Assembly (NCBI GenBank): GCA_049487715.1
Contig: CP150560.1
Location: 496,001-560,000, forward strand
DNA length: 64,000 bases
From: Pycnococcus provasolii
Lineage: Eukaryota; Chlorophyta; Pseudoscourfieldiophyceae; Pseudoscourfieldiales
Reading direction: 5' to 3'
Shown here: in pieces, positions 28,870 through 38,427 of the stretch
Layout: each line of letters opens with the position of its first letter
Numbering within the stretch: the first letter of the stretch is position 1
Position numbers and translations under genes: made by a program
The notes under the pieces: model-generated
The model's input: the letters and a program-made list of their open reading frames with translations, nothing else
Told to the model about the DNA's origin: nothing
Databases searched by the model: none

Positions 28870-31363
28870 ATGGCGGATGCGGCGAAGCGGCGTCGCAACG
28901 CATTACTACATGAAGAGGAAGAATCGACGGCTCCTGCGGTTGTAGAGGTTGCACATTCACCTCCTGCTTCCTCATGGGGCTTCTGGGGCTTCCCCGGACC
29001 CCATCTTCATCCCGCCGGACCGACCTCGTCGAACGACCGCGGCGTTCAACATCAGCTACGCGTACAACGGAGCCGGCGCGCCGCAAAGGGCGGCGGCGGG
29101 TTCGGCAGCTGGCTCGGGGGCTGGGGAAACGACGAAAGGACCGAAGCAGCCGCCGTGGAGCGAGAGAAACGCAAACGAGCCGGACGACATGAAGGAGGCG
29201 AGGCAAACCATCAGGACGGATGCACGACTGCCAGCCTCGATCCTGCTCTTAAGGACGCTCGCGGACTGCCTGAGACTCAAAACGAAGGACCTTGCGGCGG
29301 ACTTGATGGAAGACGCCATCGTCAACCCGGCGGCACACCACGCGTACCTCTCGGAAATTCTGGGGAAAGTCGTTCAGGCGGACACCATCGCGGGAACAAC
29401 GGGAGCTCTGTCGCACATCGCACCTGAGACGCTTGACATGTGGGAAGCCCTGATTACGCGCTGGGTTACCACGCAACAGGAGAAGGCTGAGGAAAGAAGA
29501 AAAGAGTTGGAAGAGGAGGAGGAGGATGAAGAAGAAGAAGAGGAAGAAGAAGACAGCGACGACGAGGTTGCCGAGAAACAGAACAACGACGATGCCGAAA
29601 AGAAGGATACGATGGAGACAGACACGCAGCAGCCTGCTGTGCCGAAGTCGGAACCGGGAACAGACAAGCCGCCGCCGTTCTCCTTCGCCGATGCCGATGC
29701 GACGACACGCATAGACGTGCTGTATGCGCTCTGCCTGTGGTGCTGCGAAGAAGTCGAGGCGACGCGAGAATATGTTGACAGCATTGACGCCTCGCTGCTG
29801 CGCATGTCGCATGTCGGAACAGACGCGCTTGGCCATCGGTACTATTTCTTCGCGTACAACGGGGAAGATTGCTACCTTTACAAGGAGGCGCCGCCGTCTA
29901 CCGCAACGATCAAGCCCTCAGGGCTAGGTTCCGCGGCAGATCCAGTCGCCGAGTCTGAAGTGCTGCCTGACGTGCCAGGCATGAAAGACGGCGGGCCCAA
30001 GTGGTGTGTCGCCGCAGTCACGCTTGACGAGATTCGCGCTCTGATTGACCGTTTCGCCAAGCAGAGCCGTGGCGCCTCTTCTTCCTCCGGATCTGCCGCA
30101 GAAAGGAAACTGGGAAATGCACTTTGCGAGGACGTGATGCCCTTGCTCGTCGAGTCGGCGCCGATGCGCGATCGCGCTCGGAAGAAGTGGCGCGAAATGG
30201 AGGCGATGCCACGCAAAAAGAGCAGCCGCGTGCAGATCCTAGCGAGCGTGCGCGAGGAGGAGGCGCGGCGTCGGGAGGAGGTGCGCGCCAAGGCGGCTGC
30301 TGAGAAGGCGGCAAAGGAGGCTGAGCGAGAAGAGCAGATGCGCGAAGTTGCTCGCGAGGAGCGGCGCATAAAACGATTGGAGCGAGAACGTGAGGAGCGA
30401 GAGCTGTATGGCACAATCTACGCAGCAGGTGGCGAAGCTTCTGCACCACGCCCAAGCCGCGCTGATCGCCAGGCGGAGCGCCTGGCGCGCGAGCAGGAGG
30501 CTCTCGAGGCAGCACTCGCTGCGTCCGCAGCAGCGGCAGCCGCCGCTGAGGCGGAAGCTGAGGCGAAGCGCCCACCGTGGGGCGACGGGCCCATTCCTCG
30601 GCGCGCACGAAACGGCGCACGTCGCAAACCTCGTACGCCAGCGCCAGAGAGGCAGCCTTGGTACACAGCTCCGCCACCGCCACCGCCACTGCCGCTGCCA
30701 GCACCAGCTCCGCCACCGCCACTACCGCGAACGGCTGGTGCACCGCCGCCACCACCACCACCACCGTCATCACGAGGCGCTAGGGGGGCACCACTGCCGC
30801 CACCACCGCCACCATCATCACGAGGCGCCGGCGCACCGCCGCCGCCGCCACCACCGCAGGCACGGGGAAAATCTGCCGGTGCACCTCCTCCGCCGCCGCC
30901 GCCGCCGTCATCGCGTGTTGGTGTTGCAGCACCGCCTCCCCCCCCTTCGTACGTTAATCCCTCACTACCGCCGCCACCGCCTCAACCTCATCTTGCACCA
31001 CCTCAACCTCATCTTGCACCACCTCAACCTTATGTGGTACCACCTCAACCTCATCTGGCACCACCTCATCTTGCACCAGCTCAACTGGCACCACCGTACA
31101 TGGCACCCGCGCATATGGCGGCAATGTGGGCGTACTGGCCGCAGGCGGCTCCTGTTATTTACCAGCAGCAGCCATTTTTTCCAGCACCAGCGCTTGGAAT
31201 CCATGGAAGCTACGGTGCTGTACCGCACACCGCCCCCGCCACGATGCCGCCGCCTCAAGTCTTCACCGCCAATCCTCAGCAGCATCTTTTTCAGCAACCG
31301 CCTCCTCACCATCCACCCCCACCTCAGCCGCAGCCGCAGCCGCATCTTCCCCCAAACCTGTGA
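28870..31363 (+). CDS. DDT/CECR2-like chromatin protein, frame break near N-terminus
   Basis: An ATG at 28870 in good context opens MADAAKRRRNALLHEEE..., but the main 800-codon frame is one base later and is open only from 28946, without ATG until 29189. Reading across one extra C in the CCCC run at about 28990-29010 joins SSWGFWGFPGP to IFIPPDRPRR smoothly. The core has a DDT-like helical block (ILLLRTLADCLRLKTKDLAADLME), an acidic stretch, then VLYALCLWCCEEVEATREY and LGHRYYFFAYNGEDCYLYKE, the pattern of CECR2 and plant DDT-related proteins that partner ISWI remodellers. A long basic/acidic coiled coil (about residues 430-560) and a very proline-rich tail with six or more APPPPPPP(S/Q) blocks and PPQPHLA repeats follow. 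A nuclear chromatin role is inference. Confidence 0.7.
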
Positions 31364-31365
31364 TT

Positions 31366-31455
31366 GCTCATTCAGTAATGGAATGTGATTTATGAATGGA
31401 CAACCGTTGGATGAAGACATGAAGTAGTAAACCCAATTCCATTACTCAATGAGCG
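31366..31455. promoter_or_regulatory. Shared 3'-UTR motif in inverted orientation
   Basis: GCTCATTCAGTAATGGAAT follows the plus-strand stop at 31363, and GCTCATTGAGTAATGGAAT follows the minus-strand stop at 31459, each on its own sense strand (18 of 19 bases equal). They may be 3'-end processing elements; together they could also form a hairpin. Confidence 0.4.
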
Positions 31456-31458
31456 ATC

Positions 31459-32954
31459 TTAGCTGTCCTCCATAGCCAACTCCACGTGCACACGCATCGA
31501 CGCAACCATCGAGCCGTCCCTAAGCGCCTGTCGCTTCTCCAACTCCATCGCGCCCTCTCCTCTTTGAGCCGCCGTCGCAGCAGCCTCCTCCTCATGTGAC
31601 TTCTTGGTGGAAGGAGAAGAAGAAGAAGATGATGATAAGCCGAACCAAGACATAATGTGCTCAAGCGAAGAGAGATGACCCGGCTTCTTGGGGTGCAGAT
31701 TCGGCAACGAGGGTGCAAGTGATGACATGCGTTCGACTGCGCGTTTGCTTGTCATTCTGCTGCGCAGACGATTAGTAGTAGTAGCTTGTTCTTCACGATG
31801 GTTCAGACGGTGCACGAGTTCCTCCGTGAGCTCGGGAGGAAGCAGCGGGCAATCGATCGTCACACGATGAATCAATGTCTCATCGCCAGGAACGGGCAAG
31901 TAGATTTGCTGGTCTTCGATGAATTGTCGTATCGATGACAGCGGTAAGACGGCGAAGCCTGCAATTTGGCATGAACCGAAGAGGTCAGCGTCGCAGACGC
32001 ATATCTGCAACACGTCGAGGCACTTCGTGTCGTCGATGGCAAGGCGAGGTTGACCTGGGAGCTGGAGAATGAGAGGCGGTTCGTCGTCGCTCCACTCTGG
32101 CTCATCGTCATCATCTTTGGCGCTTGTCGAAGCTGCAGATCCTCGGAGAGACTGCGATGGACTGCTGATGCGCAGCGGACGAAGGCACTGAATTTCTGCC
32201 CCAAAGGGAAGGAGGTGTGTAACGCCATCATCGGATGATGATGCAAGCAACTCTGCGACGCTTTTGGTCTTTCGCGACGAGGTGACGAACGACGACGAAG
32301 AAGATGCAGCTAACGATGCCATCTTGTGAGCCATACGTACAGCATTGCCTGTCTTTAGCATCGCAGCCTTGATGTTTTGTTTTTCCACAACTTCGTCTAA
32401 ATCTGCTTTTGACTTTTTCTTATTATCGTCATCGTCGTCGGCTTCCCCGAGTACGCCGTCGGATGAAGCAGCCGTGATATTGCTGCTCGGGTGAATTTCC
32501 TGATTGTCCTCTTCCTCACCTTCACTTTTGCGGTCATAGCGATCATCAATGCGGATGCGCTCGAGTTGTGCCACGGCAAAGAGATCGTTCTTGCTCCAAT
32601 AGTCCATCCTCGGCACTCCTGTAATTGACGAAAGACGCACTGAAATGCAGGATGGTGGCGGTGGTTCAACAAGCGGTGTGGCCAACTCTATGTCAAACCC
32701 CGAGGGCCATACGTAGGAGCTTAGAGCGCTCCTCACTGCATTCACGATAGTGTCTTCGAGGAACGGAACCAAGCTTGCATGAGCACCCATTATGTTGATG
32801 CCAAAGTCCACATGCGGCTGTTCACGGAACATGATACGGGCGTTCGTGTAGAATGGTGGCGACGGGAGTGCACCAGTCAGTTCAACTTGCAAGACGGAGC
32901 TGATGACAACGTCACGGATGCCAGCCGTAATGTCCAGAAATCCATCCTCACGTT

Positions 32955-32985
<31 letters not shown>

Positions 32986-33615
32986 TGTTGTCTTGGGCAT
33001 GATGGGAAGCGCGATGGATGCTGCCGCAAGCAACTGCATCTCGCTGCCTGGACACCATCGCAAGTCAATCTCAAGGAGAACATCTGAAGCTTGTGTTGTT
33101 GATTCGCGAGTCGTCGTAGTGTCATCATCGTCGTCACCACGACGACGACGACGACGAAAAGCTTCGTCGTGTGACGCTCGTGACGATGCCGCCCGCATTC
33201 CAAGTATCACTGGAGGCTCCACACCAACATCAAGGCATACGAGCTTGATGCTGGAAATGACTTCCGTTCCCAGATCAATGGCTTGAAGATCCTTGTTAAT
33301 TGACGCGAGCATTTCGGCGTCATTCAAATACGATCTTATCGCTGGCCAGGTGGCACGCAGCACCTCGGAGAGGGCGTGCGCACGATCGAAGCCTGGATCC
33401 CGACACCACGAAGGCAGATGTCTTCGACTGCGATCCGTGATCGATCCGAGGTCGCGAAGCGATGCGACGAATTTCGCGACATGGAATGCTGCATCGCGTT
33501 TCGCTTGGCGTTTGTATCCCGCTCGTGCCGTCCACGCGCCGACGAGGTAGCACGCCGCCATGGTTGCGAAATGCGCGGAGACACGGAACATGCGACTTAG
33601 GGTGAAAAGAAACAT
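31459..33615 (-). CDS. SMP- and C2-domain contact-site protein (synaptotagmin/E-Syt-like)
   Basis: The first ATG of the open frame is at 33615, giving 718 residues. A hydrophobic N-terminal segment (about residues 3-30, MFLFTLSRMFR..., ACYLVGAW) should anchor it in the ER. The SMP lipid-transfer domain follows (about 70-330): AHALSEVLRATWPAIRSYLND, LVCLDVGVEPPVILGMRA, a Thr/Asp-rich insertion, VVISSVLQVELTGALPSPPFYTNARI and HVDFGINIMGAHASLVPFLED. A C2-like domain starts at SISVRLSSITGVPRMDYWSKND-type sequence near 345, and a second is suggested near 500-560 (LDVLQICVCDADLF). Anchor, SMP and C2 in this order match plant SYT and animal E-Syt tethers that move lipids at ER-plasma membrane contacts. 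Low-complexity Asp/Glu/Ser loops are inserted. Confidence 0.78.
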
Positions 33616-34214
33616 CAATTGATAAACATCAACAACAATTCCAATGGCGTGAGACAGACTAGACTGCACGGTCCAACCGAACTACACGCACGACGGACGA
33701 AGGCGACCCAACAACAAACCCCCAAACAAGAATTTTCGTTTTCTTCAATCCCCGGATTTCTGTATGAGTAACTATCCAGGTTTACCCAAACAAGAATGTA
33801 ACTCCTAAGAAACCCCGATTATGGGTGAAAACGTTTGGGACCCGATAGGATCCATATATATGTAGATTCGACTCCGGCATCCGGGGGGGACTAGGAAGTA
33901 CCTTTACGGGTCCCGAGGCGTTGCTTGATTGCTTTTTCCAGATCAGAGGAGGTGTTCGTTCGGCCTATGTCCCCCCCCCCCCCCCCCCCTTCCTCTGAGC
34001 TCTCCGCTGCGACTTAAGCCATCACCGAGTGATCATTGCTGCTCGTGTGTGCTCTTGCTTGTGTGCTCTTGTGAACTGTGTGTGCTCGTGCTGTTTTTGG
34101 GTGGGTTTGGCGCTTGCCCTTCTCATAACTACGATAATATCTGAACGGGTGGTTAAGGTTTAACGGGTGGGTGGTTTGGTGCAGCCTGGTAGTAGGTACA
34201 GTACTGCAGTGGAT
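33616..34214. other. Divergent promoter, SMP and EF-hand genes
   Basis: No gene seen. It contains AAACCCCGAT (33810-33819), a one-base variant of the recurrent motif, a run of about 19 C at 33969-33988 and TGTGCTC repeats at 34048-34092. Confidence 0.5.
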
Positions 34215-36584
34215 ATGGTGCTCGGTATTCCTGGAATCACGACGAAAACATCCTCGGGAGGTATTCGGCATGTCATATTATCCGACGCGTCGTTCAGCAA
34301 GAACCCCAACACCGCGCAGGAAAACGCGCAGTGGGCCGCCGCGGCCAAGTCAGCGAACGAGGCCGCGGCGGTGATCGTGCACGTCGCAAGAGCACACGCC
34401 AACTTTGGAAGGTACCCACCTCAGTTTCGCGAGGATGTCGAGGCGCTCATGGGGCGACCGGCGCGAGAAAACCCCTCGCAGGTTAGCAGTGATCTCGCAC
34501 ACCACGCTCCGTGCTTCATGAGCGTACTGCACGACGCACTCGTGGAAGTCATAAAGGTGCACCTCAGGCTTGTCGACATCTTCAAGCAGTTTGATGCCGA
34601 CCACGACGGTAAACTCACGTACGGAGAGGACCTTGCCGTCGTGCGAAAGCTTGTGCCCAGCGCAACGAACTGGCAGCTCGTGTACACGCAGTGCCTACTC
34701 GACGTCGAGGAAGACGAACGCAAAGTCGGTGGTATGGACGGTGTGCTGACATTTGCCATGTTTCGCAGCGCTGTCAAGTACGCACAAACCGCGGAGCTCG
34801 CGGTGGCCTCCGGAGGCGCGGCTAACGACGAGGCTCGCGTGCCTACCGTGGAGAAGAATCTGCGAAACGTCCTGCGAAGTCTCAAAAAGACTGAGATTGG
34901 CACAGAGGTAGCAAGGCGCAACCTCAGCATTCTCGAAGTGACTAAGATGCTCAAGCTTATCGCGATGAAAGCGTCGGCGCAAGAGCTGCGCATCACCCTG
35001 GCCATCGCCGCTGCGGTGTGCATCAGCGAGAGTGACGATCAGGCTACGTATGACGACAGCCCGTCGAAAAAAGCCCGCGGAAACATCTTCGTGTCATCCA
35101 TCGATGCCGACACGCTTGCAGACGGCATGGGCATTTCTATCGAAACGCTTTACCACGCTGTCAGGTTGCACAATCACGGCCCGGAAGACGACGGCGACGA
35201 GCCGCACAACGTAACGGTGTCTCCGGACACTCCGACTAAGTCGCTGTCCGCTGAGTCGTCGACGCCGTCGACATCGCCGACGCCAAGGACTGGATTTCTG
35301 AACAAGCTGCTCAAGCGAGGCAATCAAAGCGAAGAAGAAGAAGCGAGCAATGACATCAAGCTGCCCAGCTCCATCCTCGAGGGACCTCGGAACTTTGACG
35401 ATGACGAGATCACGTCGTCTTTTGACCACACATTGGAAATGTGCGCCGAGGCTTCAGCGACTATAATAGGAATTGCATCGGGCACCGCAGGTGACGTGCA
35501 GGCTCGAAAAATCCTACTGCGCCCCGACTATCACCGTGTTGCGATGCGCGATATCATGTCGAATATGCCGCGCCTGTTTACATTAGTTGACGAAATGGTG
35601 AGCTTAGATCCTTCAATCAAGGCGAGTTACAGAGATTGGATGCGAGCGCATGATTGGGACGAGGATGGCAAACTCATCCATTCGGAGAACCTTTCATTCC
35701 TGCGACAGCTTCTTCCTCACGCGAGTACGCACGATATCGTATACCTGCATGCCATGATGGACATGCACGGCGATGGCCACATCGCGACATCAGGCATGCG
35801 AGCGATTCTGTATTCCTGCAAGGACGTCGAGCAAATGGTATCGCGGGGCGGTATGACTGATCCAAAGGAATTCGGGAAGCACCGCACTTTGGCGAAAGAT
35901 GTGGAAGATGGCATGACTCCCTTTCTTGAGGCACTTCAAGATACCGTACAGGGTCGCCTCGCTGCCAAGAAACTTCTGAATGTGGTTGAGATTGCGCTGT
36001 TGATCCGCAGTCTCGTGCCCGATGCCACTCTGCAAAGCACTCGTATCTCCATTGCAATTGCAGAGGCGCTCACCCGAGCGGAGTGTGTCGAGGAAATCGA
36101 CCGGCACAAACGCGTGATCTACAAGGGAACATCTCTCGAGGCATTTTGCGATGCGCTGAAGCAGTACAATGTCAACGGACGTCTTGTAAATCTTCCTGCG
36201 GATTTGAAAGATGAGCTGAATCGAGAGGAGAGGATTATGTGCGCTGGTATCGTGTCGTTCTGGCAAAGCTTGGAAACAGAGAACAAGCTGAGCGAGAAGG
36301 ATCGCCATGCCAAGGGTGTAGTTGCAGCACGGGTTGCCATGCAGAAGTGGGTAGCCAGGTTGGAGAATCACAAGATGGCGTACGTGAAAGACATGTCTTC
36401 CATGGAGAACAGTGCTGCAGCACGGACCTATCACACAGATCACTTTCACCACGATGATCACGTCAATGAAACGACTGAGAAGCATATGGTGAGAATCGAA
36501 ACACATAAGTTTGAAGATCCAAAGAAGAAGAGCAGCTTTTTTTCGCGTCTAACAAATCCATTTAGGCGGAATAAGAAGAAGTAA
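34215..36584 (+). CDS. Duplicated EF-hand protein, family unknown
   Basis: 789 residues from the ATG at 34215. Two EF-hand loops with complete Ca-binding positions are visible: DADHDGKLTYGE near residue 133 and DWDEDGKLIHSE near 480. Around each lies the same module: an amphipathic region ending SNM/SVLHDALVEVI, the EF-hand, RKLVPSATNWQLVYTQC versus RQLLPHASTHDIVYLHA, a loop with GMDGVLTFAMFR versus GHIATSGMRAIL, then helices ending LRITLAIAAAV versus TRISIAIAEAL. The protein is thus an internal duplication of a ~330-residue unit. The C-terminus is basic and His-rich (DHFHHDDH, then FRRNKKK). No signal peptide or membrane helix seen. I do not recognise the family; a calcium-sensing role is inference. 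Its stop is 15 bases from that of the convergent gene. Confidence 0.75.
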   Translation: MVLGIPGITTKTSSGGIRHVILSDASFSKNPNTAQENAQWAAAAKSANEAAAVIVHVARAHANFGRYPPQFREDVEALMGRPARENPSQVSSDLAHHAPCFMSVLHDALVEVIKVHLRLVDIFKQFDADHDGKLTYGEDLAVVRKLVPSATNWQLVYTQCLLDVEEDERKVGGMDGVLTFAMFRSAVKYAQTAELAVASGGAANDEARVPTVEKNLRNVLRSLKKTEIGTEVARRNLSILEVTKMLKLIAMKASAQELRITLAIAAAVCISESDDQATYDDSPSKKARGNIFVSSIDADTLADGMGISIETLYHAVRLHNHGPEDDGDEPHNVTVSPDTPTKSLSAESSTPSTSPTPRTGFLNKLLKRGNQSEEEEASNDIKLPSSILEGPRNFDDDEITSSFDHTLEMCAEASATIIGIASGTAGDVQARKILLRPDYHRVAMRDIMSNMPRLFTLVDEMVSLDPSIKASYRDWMRAHDWDEDGKLIHSENLSFLRQLLPHASTHDIVYLHAMMDMHGDGHIATSGMRAILYSCKDVEQMVSRGGMTDPKEFGKHRTLAKDVEDGMTPFLEALQDTVQGRLAAKKLLNVVEIALLIRSLVPDATLQSTRISIAIAEALTRAECVEEIDRHKRVIYKGTSLEAFCDALKQYNVNGRLVNLPADLKDELNREERIMCAGIVSFWQSLETENKLSEKDRHAKGVVAARVAMQKWVARLENHKMAYVKDMSSMENSAAARTYHTDHFHHDDHVNETTEKHMVRIETHKFEDPKKKSSFFSRLTNPFRRNKKK

Positions 36585-36599
36585 ATAGTAAAACGTATG

Positions 36600-38048
36600 T
36601 TACGAGGATGACTTGGGCTTTCGAACATTATCCTTCCACTCGTCCAGAACCCGGTCGGTGTCCGCGGCATCGTCGCGCGCTTCGCTGATTCGCATGCGAC
36701 TTGCCGTCATAATACCCTCCTTCTGCCTTTGAAGCTGCCTTCGTGCATCCTGCATCGTTGCCTCGACAGCTGCACCCGCATCGATGGTTGGGTCGTTGAT
36801 CAGTCCAGTGTCGATCGCGGCACGCAGCGTCTCCATCTCCGCCAATACCTCTGGTGGCAGGCTTTCTCGCTGAAGTGCCCGCCGTTCCTCCGCGAGCTCT
36901 TCGCTGATCTTACGTTCCATTTCACGTTCCAGCTCCTGTCGCCTTGCAAAGTACGCGTTCTTCTCCCCCTCATCCGGCGCATCCTTAAGGTTGTTGAGAT
37001 CGTCGTCATCGTCATCGTCATCGTCATCGTCGTCGATGTCGATGTCGCCGCCAAGATTTCGATGTCTTCTTACTTCTTTGGCTTTTTCGGCCTGTGCCGC
37101 TGCCTCTGCGTCGACAGCTGCAAGACGCTTGGCCGCCTCCGCATCTGCTTCCATCACAGCCTGCTCCACCTCCCTTTCCCAAGCTTGGTACGCCGGGTCG
37201 TTAGTGATTGCATCTTCATCGTCGTCGTTCGCAGGGACAGCTGAAGATTCCTGTTGTCTTTGCTGGCTGGCGTCGCCTTCTTCTTCTTCTTCTTCGTCGT
37301 CGACAAGTTCCCAGTTTGCCTCGTCGACACCATCGAGCTCCGCTATCCGCGGCAGGTGTTCCCGTAAGCTTTTGAGAAGTTCCGCGGAATAGTCCGCCGC
37401 ATTTCCCTCGAGCACGAGAAAGCACACACTCTTTGGGAGGGTTTGCACGTCAAATGTCTCGAACCGGTTACGCGCGACGTCAACAAACATGAGGTTTGCG
37501 AGCTCTTCGACACCTTTCCAGTCTTGCAGTTCGTTGTCAGCGGCGGATAGAAACCTGAGATTTGGCAGCAGTCTGACTGGCTCGATACTTCTGAGGTTGT
37601 TGCACTGCACATAGAGGTTCGTGACGTTCGGGCACGCCGCGAGCGCGTCATCTTCGATAGACACGAGTCGTTCGCGATCCGCGCGTAGGTGCGTGACTCT
37701 CACTAAAGCGTCAATGATGCTGTCGCCGTCGGGATCCGCGTCTAAGAACGACTCTGGAAGGTTTCTCTCCGCGACGATGGGCAGCGAGAGCGTTTGAAGT
37801 TGTTTCCCTGAAGGCGAAGGTTCCCCAGAAGGCCCTAAAGGTTGCTCAGCAGGGAGCCTTGCATGTAAGCCTCTCGCAGCCTCTTCTTCTCTTGACTTTG
37901 ACTTAAGTGAGGCATCTGAAGAGCAGGCCCTCCCCTCCCCTCCCCTCCCCACCTCTTCCGGTTCAAGCACTTCAACCCTGGTTGTGGAGTTATGGGAACC
38001 CTCATCTTCGTGACCGGCCACGGATGTCGCGGAGGATGTCGCGGCCAT
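36600..38048 (-). CDS. Leucine-rich-repeat protein, LRRC46-like
   Basis: 482 residues from the ATG at 38048 (GGCCATGG context on the coding strand). After a ~90-residue disordered N-terminus comes a compact SDS22-type LRR block (about 95-255): LPIVAERNLPESF, IIDALVRVTHLRADRERLVSI, NVTNLYVQCNNLRSIEPVR, NLRFLSAADNELQDWKGVEE, LPKSVCFLVLEGN and LPRIAELDGV. This order and the opening match LRRC46 and related axonemal LRR proteins. The C-terminal half is acidic coiled coil with a poly-Asp stretch near 370 and ends DEWKDNVRKPKSSS. A ciliary role is inferred from family resemblance. It is divergent from the Cu-ATPase over a CCCTAA array. Confidence 0.72.
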   Translation of the reverse strand: MAATSSATSVAGHEDEGSHNSTTRVEVLEPEEVGRGGEGRACSSDASLKSKSREEEAARGLHARLPAEQPLGPSGEPSPSGKQLQTLSLPIVAERNLPESFLDADPDGDSIIDALVRVTHLRADRERLVSIEDDALAACPNVTNLYVQCNNLRSIEPVRLLPNLRFLSAADNELQDWKGVEELANLMFVDVARNRFETFDVQTLPKSVCFLVLEGNAADYSAELLKSLREHLPRIAELDGVDEANWELVDDEEEEEEGDASQQRQQESSAVPANDDDEDAITNDPAYQAWEREVEQAVMEADAEAAKRLAAVDAEAAAQAEKAKEVRRHRNLGGDIDIDDDDDDDDDDDDLNNLKDAPDEGEKNAYFARRQELEREMERKISEELAEERRALQRESLPPEVLAEMETLRAAIDTGLINDPTIDAGAAVEATMQDARRQLQRQKEGIMTASRMRISEARDDAADTDRVLDEWKDNVRKPKSSS

Positions 38049-38158
38049 GGAGACGGAAGGAAACCACTTAAGGAAACTTGCGCAAACCAAGAACAGAGAA
38101 AAGCCGGCCGCGGGAAAACGATACCTTAACAAAAAGACGCGCACAAGAAGGCAGAACA

Positions 38159-38203
38159 GCCCTAACCCTAACCCTAACCCTAACCTTAACCCTAACCCTA
38201 ACC
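38159..38203 (+). repeat. Telomere-like CCCTAA array in divergent promoter
   Basis: Seven CCCTAA units, one altered to CCTTAA, lying midway between the LRRC46-like ATG (38048, minus) and the Cu-ATPase ATG (38428, plus). Confidence 0.88.
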
Positions 38204-38272
38204 CGATGGTATTGTATTTTCAGTAGTTGGGGGTTCCAGTCAAACAAACAAGCAGGCCCTCTTTTTTCCCTG

Positions 38273-38282
38273 GAACCCCGAA
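38273..38282 (+). promoter_or_regulatory. GAACCCCGAA, variant of the promoter 10-mer
   Basis: One mismatch from AAACCCCGAA; followed by AATAATAATAA. It is 145 bases upstream of the Cu-ATPase ATG. Confidence 0.4.
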
Positions 38283-38427
38283 TAATAATAAAGGCCAACC
38301 AAACGTTTTCCGGCCCCGCAATGAAGCTCAGATCCTTATCCGATCTCCCCCCCCCCCCCTCCCCTATTATTCTATTCTCACATTTGTCGGAAACCACTCA
38401 ACGTTGTTTCCTCTGTGCTCAGCCGCC

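Noticed and set aside
28949-29188. Taking the left end of the long DDT-gene frame as the protein start
   Set aside because: It begins at a TTG, not an ATG; the nearest real starts are 28870 (other frame) and 29189.
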